Below, piece by piece: positions 1 through 9,134 of a DNA stretch of 64,000 bases. This stretch comes from Sabulibacter ruber. Its GTDB lineage: Bacteria; Bacteroidota; Bacteroidia; Cytophagales; Hymenobacteraceae. Location of the stretch: NCBI RefSeq assembly GCF_017355955.1, contig NZ_JAFFID010000001.1:1674001-1738000 (forward strand), written 5' to 3'. The notes beneath the pieces are model-generated. The model searched no databases, was not told where the DNA came from, and saw nothing but the letters and a program-made list of their open reading frames with translations. The translations under genes were made by a program, and so were the position numbers. Within the stretch, counting starts at the first letter, position 1; the number at the start of each line of letters is the position of its first letter.

Positions 1-1834
1 CCGTAACGGTTATTACCCAGAGAACATTGCCGCCGATGTGGCGCAGGAGCGTCTGAAACGGTACTTTATAAAAATAGACAGCCAGTACCACGTCAGGAAA
101 GAGCTGCGCGAGAAGATTGTGTTTGCGGTGCATAACATTAACCGCGATGCCCCTTTTACCAAACTGGACCTGCTTACCTGCCGCAACCTGCTCATTTACC
201 TGGCATCAGACCTGCAGCGCAAAATATTTCCGGTATTCCATTACTCCTTAAACCCCAACGGCTTCCTGTTGCTGGGCTCCTCTGAAACCATTGGCGGCTA
301 CCAGGACCTGTTTACACCCTTAGACACCAAATGGAAAATCTACCAGCGCAGTGAGCAGGCCCTGCCGCTCTCGCGCATAGACTTCCCGTTTAATTTCACC
401 ACCAAGGAACCTATTAAAACCTTGCCCGAACCTGCCACTGAAGTGATAAGAGAATCTTCCATGTCAACGGCGGTGCACCGGATCATGCTAGATCAGTTTG
501 CCCCTCCCTCTGTTATTGTCAACGCCAAAGGCGATATTTTTTACATCCATGGCCGTACCGGGCGTTACCTGGAGCCTGCCCCGGGTCAGGCCAAACTCAA
601 CGTGTTTGACATGGCCCGCGAGGGGCTCAACTATGAGCTGAGCGATGCCATTCAGAAAGCCAACCTGCTGCGGGAGCAAGTGACGGTTATGCCCGTGCAG
701 GTGCGCAATGAGGTGGGTACTCAAAGCATACGGCTTACGGTGCGGCCCTTGCAGGAACCCGAGGTCCTGAAGAATTTCCTGATGGTGGTGTTTGAAGACA
801 TACCCACCGAGAAAAAGAAAACCCGCCGCACCAAACAAACCCAGGAGGAAATGAGTGAAAAAGACCAGATCATTTCCCAACTGGAGATGGAACTGCAGTT
901 TACCAAGCAACGCCTGCAGACTACCGTAGAAGAGATGCACTCCTCCCTGGAGGAACTCAAATCTACCAATGAGGAACTGCAAAGCGCCAATGAGGAGCTG
1001 CAAAGCACCAATGAGGAGTCTATGACCAACAAAGAGGAACTGCAGTCATTGAACGAAGAGCTCATGACCATCAACCTGCAGTACCAGACCAAGACCGATG
1101 AGCTCCTCAACTCCAACAATGACATGAAGAACCTGCTGGACTCCACTGAGATAGCCACCATCTTCCTGGACCAGCACAACAACATCAAGAACTTTACGCC
1201 GCAGGCCACCCAGATCTTCAACCTCATCCGGACAGATGTGGGGCGCTCCATTACGCACATTGCCTCTAACCTGAAGTACCAGGACATTACCAAAGACGTG
1301 AAAGAGGTGCTGGAACGGCTGCGCAGCAAAGAAGTGCACCTGCAAACCGCCGATGAGCAGCAATGGTACTCCATGCGCATTATCCCGTACCGCACCGTAG
1401 ACAATTTCATTAACGGCACGGTGCTCACGTTCACCAACATTACGGCCTACAAAGAGATGGAAGCAAGCCGCGAGGCCACCAACCAGTACGCCACCGCCCT
1501 GGTAGACCTCATGCCCAAGCCCCTGATAGTGTTAGACCATCTTCTGCGGGTAGAAACCTCCAGCCAGGCTTTCATAGATACCTTCAAACTCATTCCTGAG
1601 CAGATCAAAGGGCAATGGCTGTACCACCTGGGCAACGGCCAGTGGGACATTCCCGGCCTGCATGACGTCATGGCCCAGGTGCTGCTGGAGGGCCAGGACG
1701 TAAAAGACAGCATTCTGGAGCATGACTTCGCGCTGCTGGGTTACCGCAAAATGTGCCTCAACACCCGCCGCATTGCGTACAAAGACAACAAAACCTATAA
1801 AATTCTCATATCCATAGAGGTGCTGGAAGAGTAA
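1..1834 (+). CDS. CheR-type methyltransferase / PAS protein, C-terminal part (5' end outside window)
   Basis: The frame is open to the left edge, so this is the C-terminal ~610 residues of a longer protein, probably a CheB/CheR/PAS fusion. The first ~100 residues match the C-terminal half of CheR methyltransferases, with LDLLTCRNLLIYL and a following NGFLLLGSSET segment. A PAS-like region follows, then a long coiled coil of repeated NEELQS heptads, then two more PAS-like domains ending without a histidine kinase core. Such proteins act in chemosensory-type signalling in the cytoplasm. The apparent GTG at position 38 is internal to the CheR domain and is not the true start. The multi-PAS histidine kinase begins 390 bp downstream and may be a functional partner (inference). 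Confidence 0.85.
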   Translation, partial: RNGYYPENIAADVAQERLKRYFIKIDSQYHVRKELREKIVFAVHNINRDAPFTKLDLLTCRNLLIYLASDLQRKIFPVFHYSLNPNGFLLLGSSETIGGYQDLFTPLDTKWKIYQRSEQALPLSRIDFPFNFTTKEPIKTLPEPATEVIRESSMSTAVHRIMLDQFAPPSVIVNAKGDIFYIHGRTGRYLEPAPGQAKLNVFDMAREGLNYELSDAIQKANLLREQVTVMPVQVRNEVGTQSIRLTVRPLQEPEVLKNFLMVVFEDIPTEKKKTRRTKQTQEEMSEKDQIISQLEMELQFTKQRLQTTVEEMHSSLEELKSTNEELQSANEELQSTNEESMTNKEELQSLNEELMTINLQYQTKTDELLNSNNDMKNLLDSTEIATIFLDQHNNIKNFTPQATQIFNLIRTDVGRSITHIASNLKYQDITKDVKEVLERLRSKEVHLQTADEQQWYSMRIIPYRTVDNFINGTVLTFTNITAYKEMEASREATNQYATALVDLMPKPLIVLDHLLRVETSSQAFIDTFKLIPEQIKGQWLYHLGNGQWDIPGLHDVMAQVLLEGQDVKDSILEHDFALLGYRKMCLNTRRIAYKDNKTYKILISIEVLEE

Positions 1835-2225
1835 ACCATTTCTTGGGGACAGGAAGCGGTTACGGAGGTACTGGCAACCTAATTCTGGCCTCCTTTTGCC
1901 AGAAGAGGCAGAAAACAATTTTCCTCTGGGCTGGGCACCGGCAAGGCAGAAAAAGGAAAACAACCCACGCAGGTTTCAGGTCTGTTTTGCGTAAAACAAG
2001 CTTTAAACGCAGGGATGGCACCTTCAACAGCAAAGCGGCCGTGGAGGGCAGGCAACCGAACAAGCAGGCCTGCCCTGGTTTTTTGCCGGGGAAGGGCCGC
2101 CTTTCAGGTAAGCGCTGGCAAGCGCACCATTGGTTCACCAGATAGTGCCGGGCAGAGACAACCCCCAAAGGGTAGTAGCACCCGGTTTGGTTTTACATCA
2201 AATAAAGAGCTGGTAAGTATAAGTG
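1835..2225. other. Intergenic spacer between CheR/PAS and kinase genes
   Basis: About 390 bp without a convincing gene. Open frames here have no recognisable domain and overlap on opposite strands. It contains one copy of the dispersed palindrome (1968-2013) and a G/C-rich stretch. No clear promoter was found. Confidence 0.5.
1968..2013. repeat. Dispersed intergenic palindrome, copy 1
   Basis: Imperfect inverted repeat with CGCAGGTTT on the left, AAACGCAGG on the right, and the central core TGTTTTGCGTAAAACA. It belongs to the family with the TGTTTTC-CTG-AAAACA type centre found throughout the window. Confidence 0.6.
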
Positions 2226-5200
2226 ATGGAATTTAAAGGTCAGCAAACGCCAATGCAGGCACACGATAACTCAAAGCTGCGGTCAAGGGCCGAGAAACTG
2301 CAACGGCTGGTAACGGTGGAGGAAGCAGCGAAGATGACGCCGGAGGAAGTGCGTACCATGATTCAGGAGCTGCAGATTTACCAGATTGAGCTGGAAATGC
2401 AGAACCACCAGTTGGCCCAGACCACGGCAGAACTGGAGCAGGCCCGCAACAAATACGTTGAGTTATATGACACCGCTCCCTTTGGCTACCTTACCCTTGG
2501 CCAGGAAGGACTTATCACCGAGGCCAACCGTAGTGCCGCAGAACTGCTGAACCTGCCCCGCCTCCACCTGCAGGACAAGCGTTTCAGCATGTTTGTGCAC
2601 CCAGACAGCATCTCAGAGTACTACGGCCTCTTCAGAAATGCCCAGAACAGCACCACCCAGCAACGCACAGAACTAAAACTGGTTCCTGCCAAGGGAGAGG
2701 TATTCTGTGCGCAGGTAGAGGCCGTCAGGCTTCAGCAGGAAACAGACACCCCTCTGTACCGCTTTGTGTTCCTGGACATCACTGAGCAGAAAAAAGCAAG
2801 CAAGGCCCTGGAGAAAAATGAGCAACTGCTCAGCGGCATCTTTAACAGTTCCCTTAACGGCATACAGGTGTTCAAGGCCGTACGAGACAGCAACGGCGTA
2901 ATAGACGATTTCAAATGGGTGCTCATGAACCACACCGCCGAGGCCTTCATGCAAACCACCTTTGCCCGGCTGCAACCGTCTACGCTCACCCAGGAGGCCC
3001 CCGATGAAGTAGCCTCAGGGCGCTTTGCCCGCTACGTGCAGGTGGTAGAAACGGGGATCACGCAAACGTTTACCGCCCATTTCAAGAAAAAAGACCGAGA
3101 ACACTGGCTTAACTGCGTGGCTTTGAAGATGGACGACGGGTTTGTGCTCACCACCGAGGACGTTACCCAGCAGCACCAGGCCCATGAGCAACTCAAAGAC
3201 AGCCAGCACCTGATCAAAACCATGGCCGAGGCCATGCCAGATTTCCTGTACGTAGAGGATCTGCAACTGGGCCGCAACGTGTACAACAACCGCGATTTCT
3301 TGGCTTTTCTGGGCTACACCGCAGAAGACATCAAAGGCCACCCGCGCGAGCTGCTGGACACGCTTTTACACCCAGAAGACGCCCCGCTTATCTCTACCCA
3401 TCGGCAGCGCTTTGCCCAGGTCTCTGAAGGCGATTTCCTGGAATACCAGGTACGCGTAAAGGCCAAAGACGGCACCTGGCACACCTTCAACTTCCGGGAA
3501 ACGGTTTTCAAACGGAACGCCCGGCAAGAGCCCATCCAGCTGGTGGGCACAGCCCAGGACATAACCCAACGGCTGCGCGCTGAGCAGGAACTGCGGCAGA
3601 TGCACGAAACCGTGAGCAGCATTCTCAGGAACCTGCCCATTATTCTCTGGCGCATCTCAGCAGACGGCATTATTGAGCAAGCGGTAGGCTCTGGGTTAGG
3701 AGTGTTAGGCTACCAGGACCATGCGCTGGAGGGCACTTCCTTTGCTGCCCTTAACCCCTCTGTTCAACCCCACCTGGACGCCGTGCTGGCGGGTGGCAAA
3801 GAGACATTTCTGGGAGAAAGCGAGATAAACGGCCAGAAAATCTACAAGCAGAACTTCTTTTTCTATGATGAGGCCACCAAAGGGGCCATTGGCTTCTGCC
3901 TGGACGTAACTGAGCAGAAAAATGCCGAGGCCGAAGCCCGGCACCGCACCTTTCTGCTAGACCAGCTCCTGCAGAACCTGCCCCTGGTACTGGCCGTGAT
4001 TGACCTTGAAGGAAAATACCTGGAGATAAAAGGCAAGGGCCTGCGCAGCGTGGGCATACAAGACAATGAACTGGTTGGCAAAAGCATGTTTGAGATCTTT
4101 CCTATCCTGAAGAACAACATCCAGGATGTACTCAAGGGCGAGGTGAAAAGCTTTACCGCCAGCTTCCCGCACAACGGACAAAATGTTCATTTCCAGAACT
4201 TTGGTTTTCTTGACCCTCACCGGGAGATTGGCATTGCTTTTGGTATTGACATCACAGAACAGAAAGTGATGCAAGACAAACTGATGACCGAGAAAGAGTT
4301 CTCAGAGAAACTCCTGGAAAACAGCATTGACGGGATCTTTGCCCTGGACCAGGACCAAACCATTACCGCCTGGAACAAAACCCTGGAGACAATTATGGGC
4401 AAACCCCGCAAAGCCGTGCTGGGCCAGCCGTTGGTATCGCTCTTTCCAGAGGAGCATCATGAAAAAGTAAACCTGCACTTAAACCGGGTACTGGAGGGCC
4501 ACCGCATCACGCTCTACGAGATTCCGGGGCTGGAAACAGACCGCGCCTATGAGGTAAACCTGGTGCCATTCCTGAACGCAGACAAAGAAGTGATTGGCGC
4601 TTTGGGTGTTATCCATGACATTACGCTGCAGAAACAACGCCAGCAGGAAGAAACCCAGTACCAGCTCAACCAACAGAAGGCCGTGGCCAACGCCGTGCTT
4701 TCTGCTCAGGAAGAGGAACGCAAACGCATTGCCGAGGCCCTGCACAACAGCCTGGCCCAGTTGCTGTACGCCGCCAAACTGAACCTGGAAGACCTGATCC
4801 AGACCGATGACGTGGAGACCGACCCCACCCCTACCCCAAATGCCACCTCCCTGAAACGCATCAGCGGGTTCCTGGAAGACGCCATCAAAGAAACCAGAAC
4901 CCTGGCCCATGAACTGATTCCGAAGGCGTTGCAGGATTTCGGCCTGAAGATTGCCCTTAGAGACCTGGCCCACCGCCTTTCCACCGACAACTTCTCGGTG
5001 CAGTGCGTGGTCACTGGTTTTGAGCAGAAGCAAGCGGGCATTCTGGAAACCGCCCTGTACCGCATTGTGCAGGAACTGCTGAACAACGCCATTAAACACG
5101 CCTCCGCTACCGAGGTACTGGTACAGGTGGTAGACAAAGGCCACCAGATCATGGTGCGGGTAGAAGACAACGGCGTAGGCATGCCGTCAAAGGCAAAGCC

Positions 5201-5321
5201 CAATTCCTCTGGCATGGGGCTGGCTACCATCCAGAACCGCGTGAAATTGCTGCAAGGCAGAATGAGAATCACCTCCAACCCAGAAGAAGGCACCGTGGTT
5301 ACCATTCACCTGAACCGGTAA
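2226..5321 (+). CDS. Multi-PAS sensor histidine kinase (HisKA_3/NarX-LiaS type)
   Basis: About 1031 residues with no clear membrane segment, so probably a cytoplasmic sensor. An N-terminal coiled coil (~residues 20-80) is followed by five or six PAS domains in tandem, each ending in a DITEQ-like motif (FLDITEQ, LDVTEQ, FGIDITEQ, IHDITLQ). The C-terminal dimerisation region carries EEERKRIAEALHN with the phospho-acceptor His near residue 840. The ATPase domain shows ELLNNAIKHA (N box), VEDNGVGMP (G1) and SSGMGLATIQNR (G2). This core pairs with LuxR/NarL-type regulators, and such a regulator starts at 6584, so the two likely form a two-component system with the STAS genes between them (inference). 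ATG 2226 is preferred over the GTG one codon upstream; there is no Shine-Dalgarno site, as is usual in this phylum. Confidence 0.92.
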   Translation: MEFKGQQTPMQAHDNSKLRSRAEKLQRLVTVEEAAKMTPEEVRTMIQELQIYQIELEMQNHQLAQTTAELEQARNKYVELYDTAPFGYLTLGQEGLITEANRSAAELLNLPRLHLQDKRFSMFVHPDSISEYYGLFRNAQNSTTQQRTELKLVPAKGEVFCAQVEAVRLQQETDTPLYRFVFLDITEQKKASKALEKNEQLLSGIFNSSLNGIQVFKAVRDSNGVIDDFKWVLMNHTAEAFMQTTFARLQPSTLTQEAPDEVASGRFARYVQVVETGITQTFTAHFKKKDREHWLNCVALKMDDGFVLTTEDVTQQHQAHEQLKDSQHLIKTMAEAMPDFLYVEDLQLGRNVYNNRDFLAFLGYTAEDIKGHPRELLDTLLHPEDAPLISTHRQRFAQVSEGDFLEYQVRVKAKDGTWHTFNFRETVFKRNARQEPIQLVGTAQDITQRLRAEQELRQMHETVSSILRNLPIILWRISADGIIEQAVGSGLGVLGYQDHALEGTSFAALNPSVQPHLDAVLAGGKETFLGESEINGQKIYKQNFFFYDEATKGAIGFCLDVTEQKNAEAEARHRTFLLDQLLQNLPLVLAVIDLEGKYLEIKGKGLRSVGIQDNELVGKSMFEIFPILKNNIQDVLKGEVKSFTASFPHNGQNVHFQNFGFLDPHREIGIAFGIDITEQKVMQDKLMTEKEFSEKLLENSIDGIFALDQDQTITAWNKTLETIMGKPRKAVLGQPLVSLFPEEHHEKVNLHLNRVLEGHRITLYEIPGLETDRAYEVNLVPFLNADKEVIGALGVIHDITLQKQRQQEETQYQLNQQKAVANAVLSAQEEERKRIAEALHNSLAQLLYAAKLNLEDLIQTDDVETDPTPTPNATSLKRISGFLEDAIKETRTLAHELIPKALQDFGLKIALRDLAHRLSTDNFSVQCVVTGFEQKQAGILETALYRIVQELLNNAIKHASATEVLVQVVDKGHQIMVRVEDNGVGMPSKAKPNSSGMGLATIQNRVKLLQGRMRITSNPEEGTVVTIHLNR

Positions 5322-5338
5322 TTACCTTCCATAAAAAC

Positions 5339-5385
5339 AACGGCCCCGGTTCCACTTCTAGTAAAGGTTTGGAACTGGGGCCGTT
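5339..5385 (+). terminator. Intrinsic terminator after kinase gene
   Basis: A strong hairpin with arms AACGGCCCCGGTTCC and GGAACTGGGGCCGTT is followed by a short T-run. It lies 18 bp after the kinase stop codon and ends that transcript. Confidence 0.8.
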
Positions 5386-5557
5386 TTCATCTTATTTCAT
5401 CTTTTGAGCCTCAAAACGGAGGTGGTTACGGTTCTGCCGGTACCGGTAAAATGCAACCCAGCAAGAATTCACGAAGAGGAGCGCCGGTAATTACACATTA
5501 CGGGCCGGAGGTACTTTCAGGAGAGAGGATTTTAGAAGCCGGGCAACTGCCCGGGGC

Positions 5558-5893
5558 TTATCTGGCCTGTAAAACGGCGTCTTTTTTGGAGGGCACAATG
5601 GTCATGATCATGTGCAAACCCAACAACTCAAACACGTTCTTCACGTGGTCGCTCATGCCGTAGAGCACCAGGCTGATCTGGCGGGCTTCCAGCGTACCCA
5701 GATGCGAAATCAGAACTCCCAGACCGGCAGAGGAAATGTATTTCAGCCCTTCGCAGTCAACCCACAGCTGTTCAATGGGCTTGCATAAAGCCATCTCAAT
5801 TTCTCTGTCAACTTCCAGGCAAGTAGAGGCATCCAGCTCACCCACCAGGTGCAGAATGTAAGCCCGTCCTTCTTCTTCAATGGCTATTTGCAT
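5558..5893 (-). CDS. STAS-domain protein, anti-sigma factor antagonist type
   Basis: 111 residues forming a single STAS domain. The segment LKYISSAGLGVLISHL carries the serine at the position phosphorylated in SpoIIAA/RsbV antagonists. Proteins of this family bind an anti-sigma kinase in partner switching and are inactivated by Ser phosphorylation. A cognate HPK/RsbW-like anti-sigma kinase is not seen in the window. It is transcribed opposite to the flanking kinase and regulator and lies 55 bp downstream of a second STAS gene, probably in the same operon. Family is secure; the regulated sigma factor is unknown. Confidence 0.85.
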   Translation of the reverse strand: MQIAIEEEGRAYILHLVGELDASTCLEVDREIEMALCKPIEQLWVDCEGLKYISSAGLGVLISHLGTLEARQISLVLYGMSDHVKNVFELLGLHMIMTIVPSKKDAVLQAR

Positions 5894-5948
5894 GGCTCTT
5901 TTTATTTAAAGTAAGCAGTTTCTGGCAAGAGTTTGCTTACCGGGTATA

Positions 5949-6305
5949 TTATCTCTTTTTTAAGCTTTTACTCAGAGCATAACCAATTGCAGTATCCAAA
6001 GAATCTACCACTACCACCAAGGAATCAAATCCAGAGTTTTTAACCATTTTTTGAATGTTCTCATTCAGGTTAAAAAGAATTAATTCCATTTTCTGCGCTT
6101 GAATTTGCTGCACGTAGGGAATAAGACTACGTAAACCTGCCGGGGTAGCTTCTGCCACTCCAGAGAAATCAATCAGCAGGCTTCTCCTATTGTGTTGAAA
6201 GACAGACCGTAACTCCCGCTGAATTACTTCCCCAGAGATAGCATCTAGTGAACCCCGCATAGAAACCCATACTCCGGCATCTGTCACCTTAGTAGAAATT
6301 TCCAT
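5949..6305 (-). CDS. Degenerate STAS-domain protein
   Basis: 118 residues with the STAS fold pattern (GSLDAISGEVIQ near the N-terminus, LLIDFSGVAEATPAGLRSLI in the middle). The usual SSAGL phosphorylation loop reads TPAGL, so the acceptor Ser is replaced; this copy may not be phosphorylated, or may use the Thr. It is the first gene of a likely two-gene STAS operon and is more AT-rich than the flanking kinase. A promoter-like TATATTTG element lies 60 bp upstream. Role is inferred only from the fold. Confidence 0.8.
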   Translation of the reverse strand: MEISTKVTDAGVWVSMRGSLDAISGEVIQRELRSVFQHNRRSLLIDFSGVAEATPAGLRSLIPYVQQIQAQKMELILFNLNENIQKMVKNSGFDSLVVVVDSLDTAIGYALSKSLKKR

Positions 6306-6364
6306 GGTAAAAATTATTAGCTACTGGCCAGGAATAGGCTTCTAAATAAGGAAGTTGACCTATT

Positions 6365-6372
6365 CAAATATA
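6365..6372 (-). promoter_or_regulatory. Bacteroidota -7 element for the STAS operon
   Basis: On the minus strand this reads TATATTTG, an exact match to TAnnTTTG, 60 bp before the STAS start. No clear -33 TTG at the expected spacing was found. Confidence 0.45.
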
Positions 6373-6583
6373 GCTATTTATAGGGTGGAAAAAAATGTAT
6401 TAATTACCCTTTTTATCTACTAAGTATTTATACGGACAAAAGGAATTAACCTCAAAAATTATTCCGCATAATGGGTTGTTACCACTATTTCCCCGTATAA
6501 TATTCTATCTTGCACTACGCTAAATTCTGGCAATTACTAAGTCTCTGTTATTAAACTTATTAGACCTCTCAAAATAGAAGAGC

Positions 6584-7234
6584 ATGATAAAAGTAGTTCT
6601 TGTAGATGATCATACACTGATCAGAGATGGGTTGAAATCTTTGCTTAAATCAGAAAGATCAATTCAAATTGTGGGGGAGGCTGATAATGGCCTTCAACTG
6701 CTGGAGCTTCTGAAAACCATTACCCCAGACGTGATCATGTTAGACCTTAACATGCCCGTGATGGATGGTTTTGAGACCTTACAGCACCTGAAGGAATCTC
6801 ACCCAGATGTAAAGGTCTTGATTTTAACCATGCTTGACCAGGAAAGCTATGTGCACAAGGTACGCAGTGCCGGTGCCATGGGCTATGTGCTTAAGACGGC
6901 GGGCCGGGATGAGTTGGTGCACGCTATTAAAACGGTGGCCAATGATAACTCCTTCATTAGCTCTGAGGTGGCCCTTAACCTGCTCAACAAAGCCAACAAC
7001 CCAGACCAGACGGCCACTGCGGGCGGCTCCAAAGTCAACCCAGACCTGTCTAAGCGCGAAATGGAGGTACTGCGCCTCATTGCCGAGGGCTACACCAACG
7101 CCGAGATAGCAGACAAGCTGTTTGCCAGCAAACGGACCATTGAATCACACCGGCAGCACCTCATTGAAAAAACCAAGGCCCGTAACACCGCCACGCTGAT
7201 CAAGTACGCCATTCAGCAAGGCCTGATTGACTAA
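6584..7234 (+). CDS. NarL/FixJ-family response regulator
   Basis: 216 residues. The receiver domain occupies ~1-120, with the acidic pair D8-D9, phospho-acceptor D54 in LDLNMPVMDG, and the conserved Lys in VLKTAG. The C-terminal LuxR-type helix-turn-helix spans ~150-212 (LSKREMEVLRLIAEGYTNAEI, then KRTIESHRQHLIEK). It probably receives phosphate from the HisKA_3-type kinase at 2226 and binds DNA as a dimer. The gene is divergent from the STAS operon across a 278-bp AT-rich gap, so shared or autoregulatory control is possible. Downstream lies a very strong palindromic terminator. Confidence 0.95.
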   Translation: MIKVVLVDDHTLIRDGLKSLLKSERSIQIVGEADNGLQLLELLKTITPDVIMLDLNMPVMDGFETLQHLKESHPDVKVLILTMLDQESYVHKVRSAGAMGYVLKTAGRDELVHAIKTVANDNSFISSEVALNLLNKANNPDQTATAGGSKVNPDLSKREMEVLRLIAEGYTNAEIADKLFASKRTIESHRQHLIEKTKARNTATLIKYAIQQGLID

Positions 7235-7252
7235 GCATTAGAATTCCCCAAG

Positions 7253-7310
7253 GGAGAACTCCCGTTTCAGGCCCGTTTTACGCAAAGCGGGCCTGAAACG
7301 GGAGTTCTCC
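7253..7310 (+). terminator. Dispersed palindrome copy acting as terminator
   Basis: A perfect 23-bp inverted repeat (left arm begins GGAGAACTCCC, right arm ends GGGAGTTCTCC) around a TTTTACGCAAAG loop, followed by TTTTT. It carries the dispersed-family core and sits 18 bp after the regulator stop. Confidence 0.85.
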
Positions 7311-7476
7311 TTTTTAAGGCGTTTCAGTTTTGCCCTGAAACAGAAAAAAGAGCATAAAAAAAGCCAGTTCAAACCTGGCTTGTACTTGCTCCTGAAAGGG
7401 TAAAAGGGTGTTGGGCAGCACCGCAAGGGCTACTGCAAAGCTAAGAATACGCGTAAAGCCTTCCGGAAGAAAGCAG

Positions 7477-7671
7477 TTATTTCTTCTTTAGAGCCGGCAA
7501 TTTGAAGACGTTCTTCCCCGTCTTAGGCTTTTGAATGTACATCTGACGCAGATCCTGCAACCTGGCCAGCGATTCATTGATGTAGCTGTTGTCAATGGGC
7601 AACAGCACATTGTCTTTCAACATTTTTTCAATGGGCTTACCCACTACTGCCTTCTTCACGGAGGAGTTCAT
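7477..7671 (-). CDS. Small conserved-looking hypothetical protein
   Basis: 64 residues, basic (ends PALKKK), with no membrane segment or recognised domain. ATG at 7671 gives MNSSVKKAVVGKPIEKM; a TTG start 14 codons upstream is possible. Sequence character (mixed helix-forming residues, Lys-rich tail) is coding-like, and it is bounded by the palindrome terminator on one side and the divergent promoter region on the other. Function unknown. Confidence 0.5.
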   Translation of the reverse strand: MNSSVKKAVVGKPIEKMLKDNVLLPIDNSYINESLARLQDLRQMYIQKPKTGKNVFKLPALKKK

Positions 7672-7772
7672 AAGTTTAGCGGCTGAACGTAAGAATATAT
7701 CATGTACCAACAACGAAATTAAAGCAAAGCTCCAGTTCCTACAATAGACCTTATATGAATGTTCTAATGTAA

Positions 7773-7804
7773 TTGTTGCATTAATTAATAAATTCTTATC
7801 TTTA
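7773..7804 (+). promoter_or_regulatory. Bacteroidota-type promoter before the micropeptide frame
   Basis: TTG at 7773-7775 and again at 7776-7778, then TATCTTTA at 7797-7804, give a -33/-7 layout (N21 or N18 spacing; last base differs from TAnnTTTG). A transcript would start about 15 bp before the ATG at 7826. Confidence 0.45.
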
Positions 7805-7825
7805 CTTAACTTTTAGCGTACGGTT

Positions 7826-7912
7826 ATGCATCCAATCCTTGGTTTCCTGTTTTTCTTCCTGGGTTTACTCGCCTCTTTTATCACCTGGTTGCTGTCTGCC
7901 TTGCTGGGATAA
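7826..7912 (+). CDS. Putative 28-residue hydrophobic membrane micropeptide
   Basis: The short frame encodes 28 residues beginning MHPILGFLFFFLG and ending WLLSALLG. It is almost wholly hydrophobic and long enough for one membrane span. It is preceded by a promoter-like TTG-N21-TATCTTTA arrangement ending 21 bp upstream and lies between divergent genes, 160 bp before the CDF transporter. It could be a small membrane protein, a leader for the transporter transcript, or a chance frame. No family is recognised. Confidence 0.35.
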   Translation: MHPILGFLFFFLGLLASFITWLLSALLG

Positions 7913-8010
7913 ACGGTAGTTCCTCCCCTTCTTCTTGCCGGGCGGTAAACGCCTCTCCAGATTTCCTTTATTTCTTAAGGGCAGTTCTTCCTGTGGGCTA
8001 AAAAAAGTGG

Positions 8011-8018
8011 TACTTTTG
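8011..8018 (+). promoter_or_regulatory. -7 element for the CDF transporter
   Basis: TACTTTTG matches TAnnTTTG exactly, 57 bp before the chosen ATG. The -33 box is not clear. Confidence 0.5.
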
Positions 8019-8074
8019 CACCCCCTTTTGCCTCTCCCCGTTTGAGAAGCAGAAGTCTCACTAATACCAACCCT

Positions 8075-9070
8075 ATGCCCGCCCCTTCCCCGGCCACTAC
8101 ATCCTTTCGCATCATGGCTTTGATGCTGGTGCTGGCGCTGGTTTTACTGAGTGTAAAATTTGGCGCCTATTTTCTCACCAATTCCAATGCCATCCTCACC
8201 GATGCCCTGGAGTCTATCATCAATTTTGTGACCGGTGGGTTTGCCTTGTATAGCGTGTACCTGGCCGCCAAACCCAAAGACCAGGACCACCCGTACGGAC
8301 ACGGCAAGATTGAATACATTTCCTCTGGCCTGGAAGGCTCTCTGATCACCATTGCGGGGGTCATCATCATCGTGAAATCAGTGTACAACCTGCTGTACCC
8401 CCACCCCATCCAGAAAATGGACGTGGGTATTATTCTTACCGCCATTGCAGGGTTTGTCAACTACCTGGCGGGCCGTTACCTGGTGAAACGGGGCACAGAG
8501 CAGCACTCGCTCACTATTCTGGCCAATGGCAAGCACCTCCTTTCCGATGCTTACTCCAGCCTTGGCTTGCTGATGGGGCTGGCCTGCATCTACTTCACCC
8601 AGATCCTGTGGTTTGACTCAGTCATTGCCATCATCTTCGGGTCTTTTATCACCTACACCGGCTACGGCATTGTGCGCAACTCCATCTCGGGCGTCATGGA
8701 CGAGGCCGACCATCAACTCCTGGAGCGCATCATTACCGTACTCAACCAGAACCGCCGCGAAAACTGGATAGACCTCCACAACATGCGGGTGATTAAGTAC
8801 GGGAGCCAGTTGCACATTGACTGCCACCTCACCTTGCCCTGGTACTTTAACCTGCAGGAATCGCACAAGGAGGTAGAGATCTTACAGGATATGATCTCTG
8901 AGGAAATGGGCAATATAGTGGAACTGTTTGTGCACTTAGACCCCTGCCTGCCCCCGCATAGCTGCCGCCTCTGCACCAAGTCTGACTGCATGGTAAGAGA
9001 GCATGCCTTTGTAGGCCGGGTAGAATGGACGCTGGACAACGTAATAGAAAACCAGAAACACTCACTGTAA
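8075..9070 (+). CDS. Cation diffusion facilitator (CDF) divalent metal transporter
   Basis: 331 residues from ATG 8075 (a TTG 11 codons upstream is less likely). Six membrane segments occupy ~residues 12-210. Family marks include NSNAILTDALES in TM2 (D43), the HPYGHGK loop (72-78) and H154/D158 in HLLSDAYSSLG of TM5, which form the metal site that exchanges cytosolic Zn2+ or similar ions for protons. The cytosolic ferredoxin-like domain follows (~215-300). The C-terminus is unusual: CLPPHSCRLCTKSDC packs four Cys and one His into 15 residues, suggesting an added metal site. Downstream is a strong hairpin terminator. Substrate is not decidable from sequence alone. Confidence 0.9.
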   Translation: MPAPSPATTSFRIMALMLVLALVLLSVKFGAYFLTNSNAILTDALESIINFVTGGFALYSVYLAAKPKDQDHPYGHGKIEYISSGLEGSLITIAGVIIIVKSVYNLLYPHPIQKMDVGIILTAIAGFVNYLAGRYLVKRGTEQHSLTILANGKHLLSDAYSSLGLLMGLACIYFTQILWFDSVIAIIFGSFITYTGYGIVRNSISGVMDEADHQLLERIITVLNQNRRENWIDLHNMRVIKYGSQLHIDCHLTLPWYFNLQESHKEVEILQDMISEEMGNIVELFVHLDPCLPPHSCRLCTKSDCMVREHAFVGRVEWTLDNVIENQKHSL

Positions 9071-9134
9071 TAACTAGGCTTCGCTCCCCACTTTGAACAT
9101 CCTGAAAGCCTGGTGGGAACATTACTAAATGACG

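Noticed and set aside
1843..2168. Short frames in the spacer after the CheR/PAS gene
   Set aside because: Overlap each other on opposite strands, span the palindrome, and have no domain or clear start signal.
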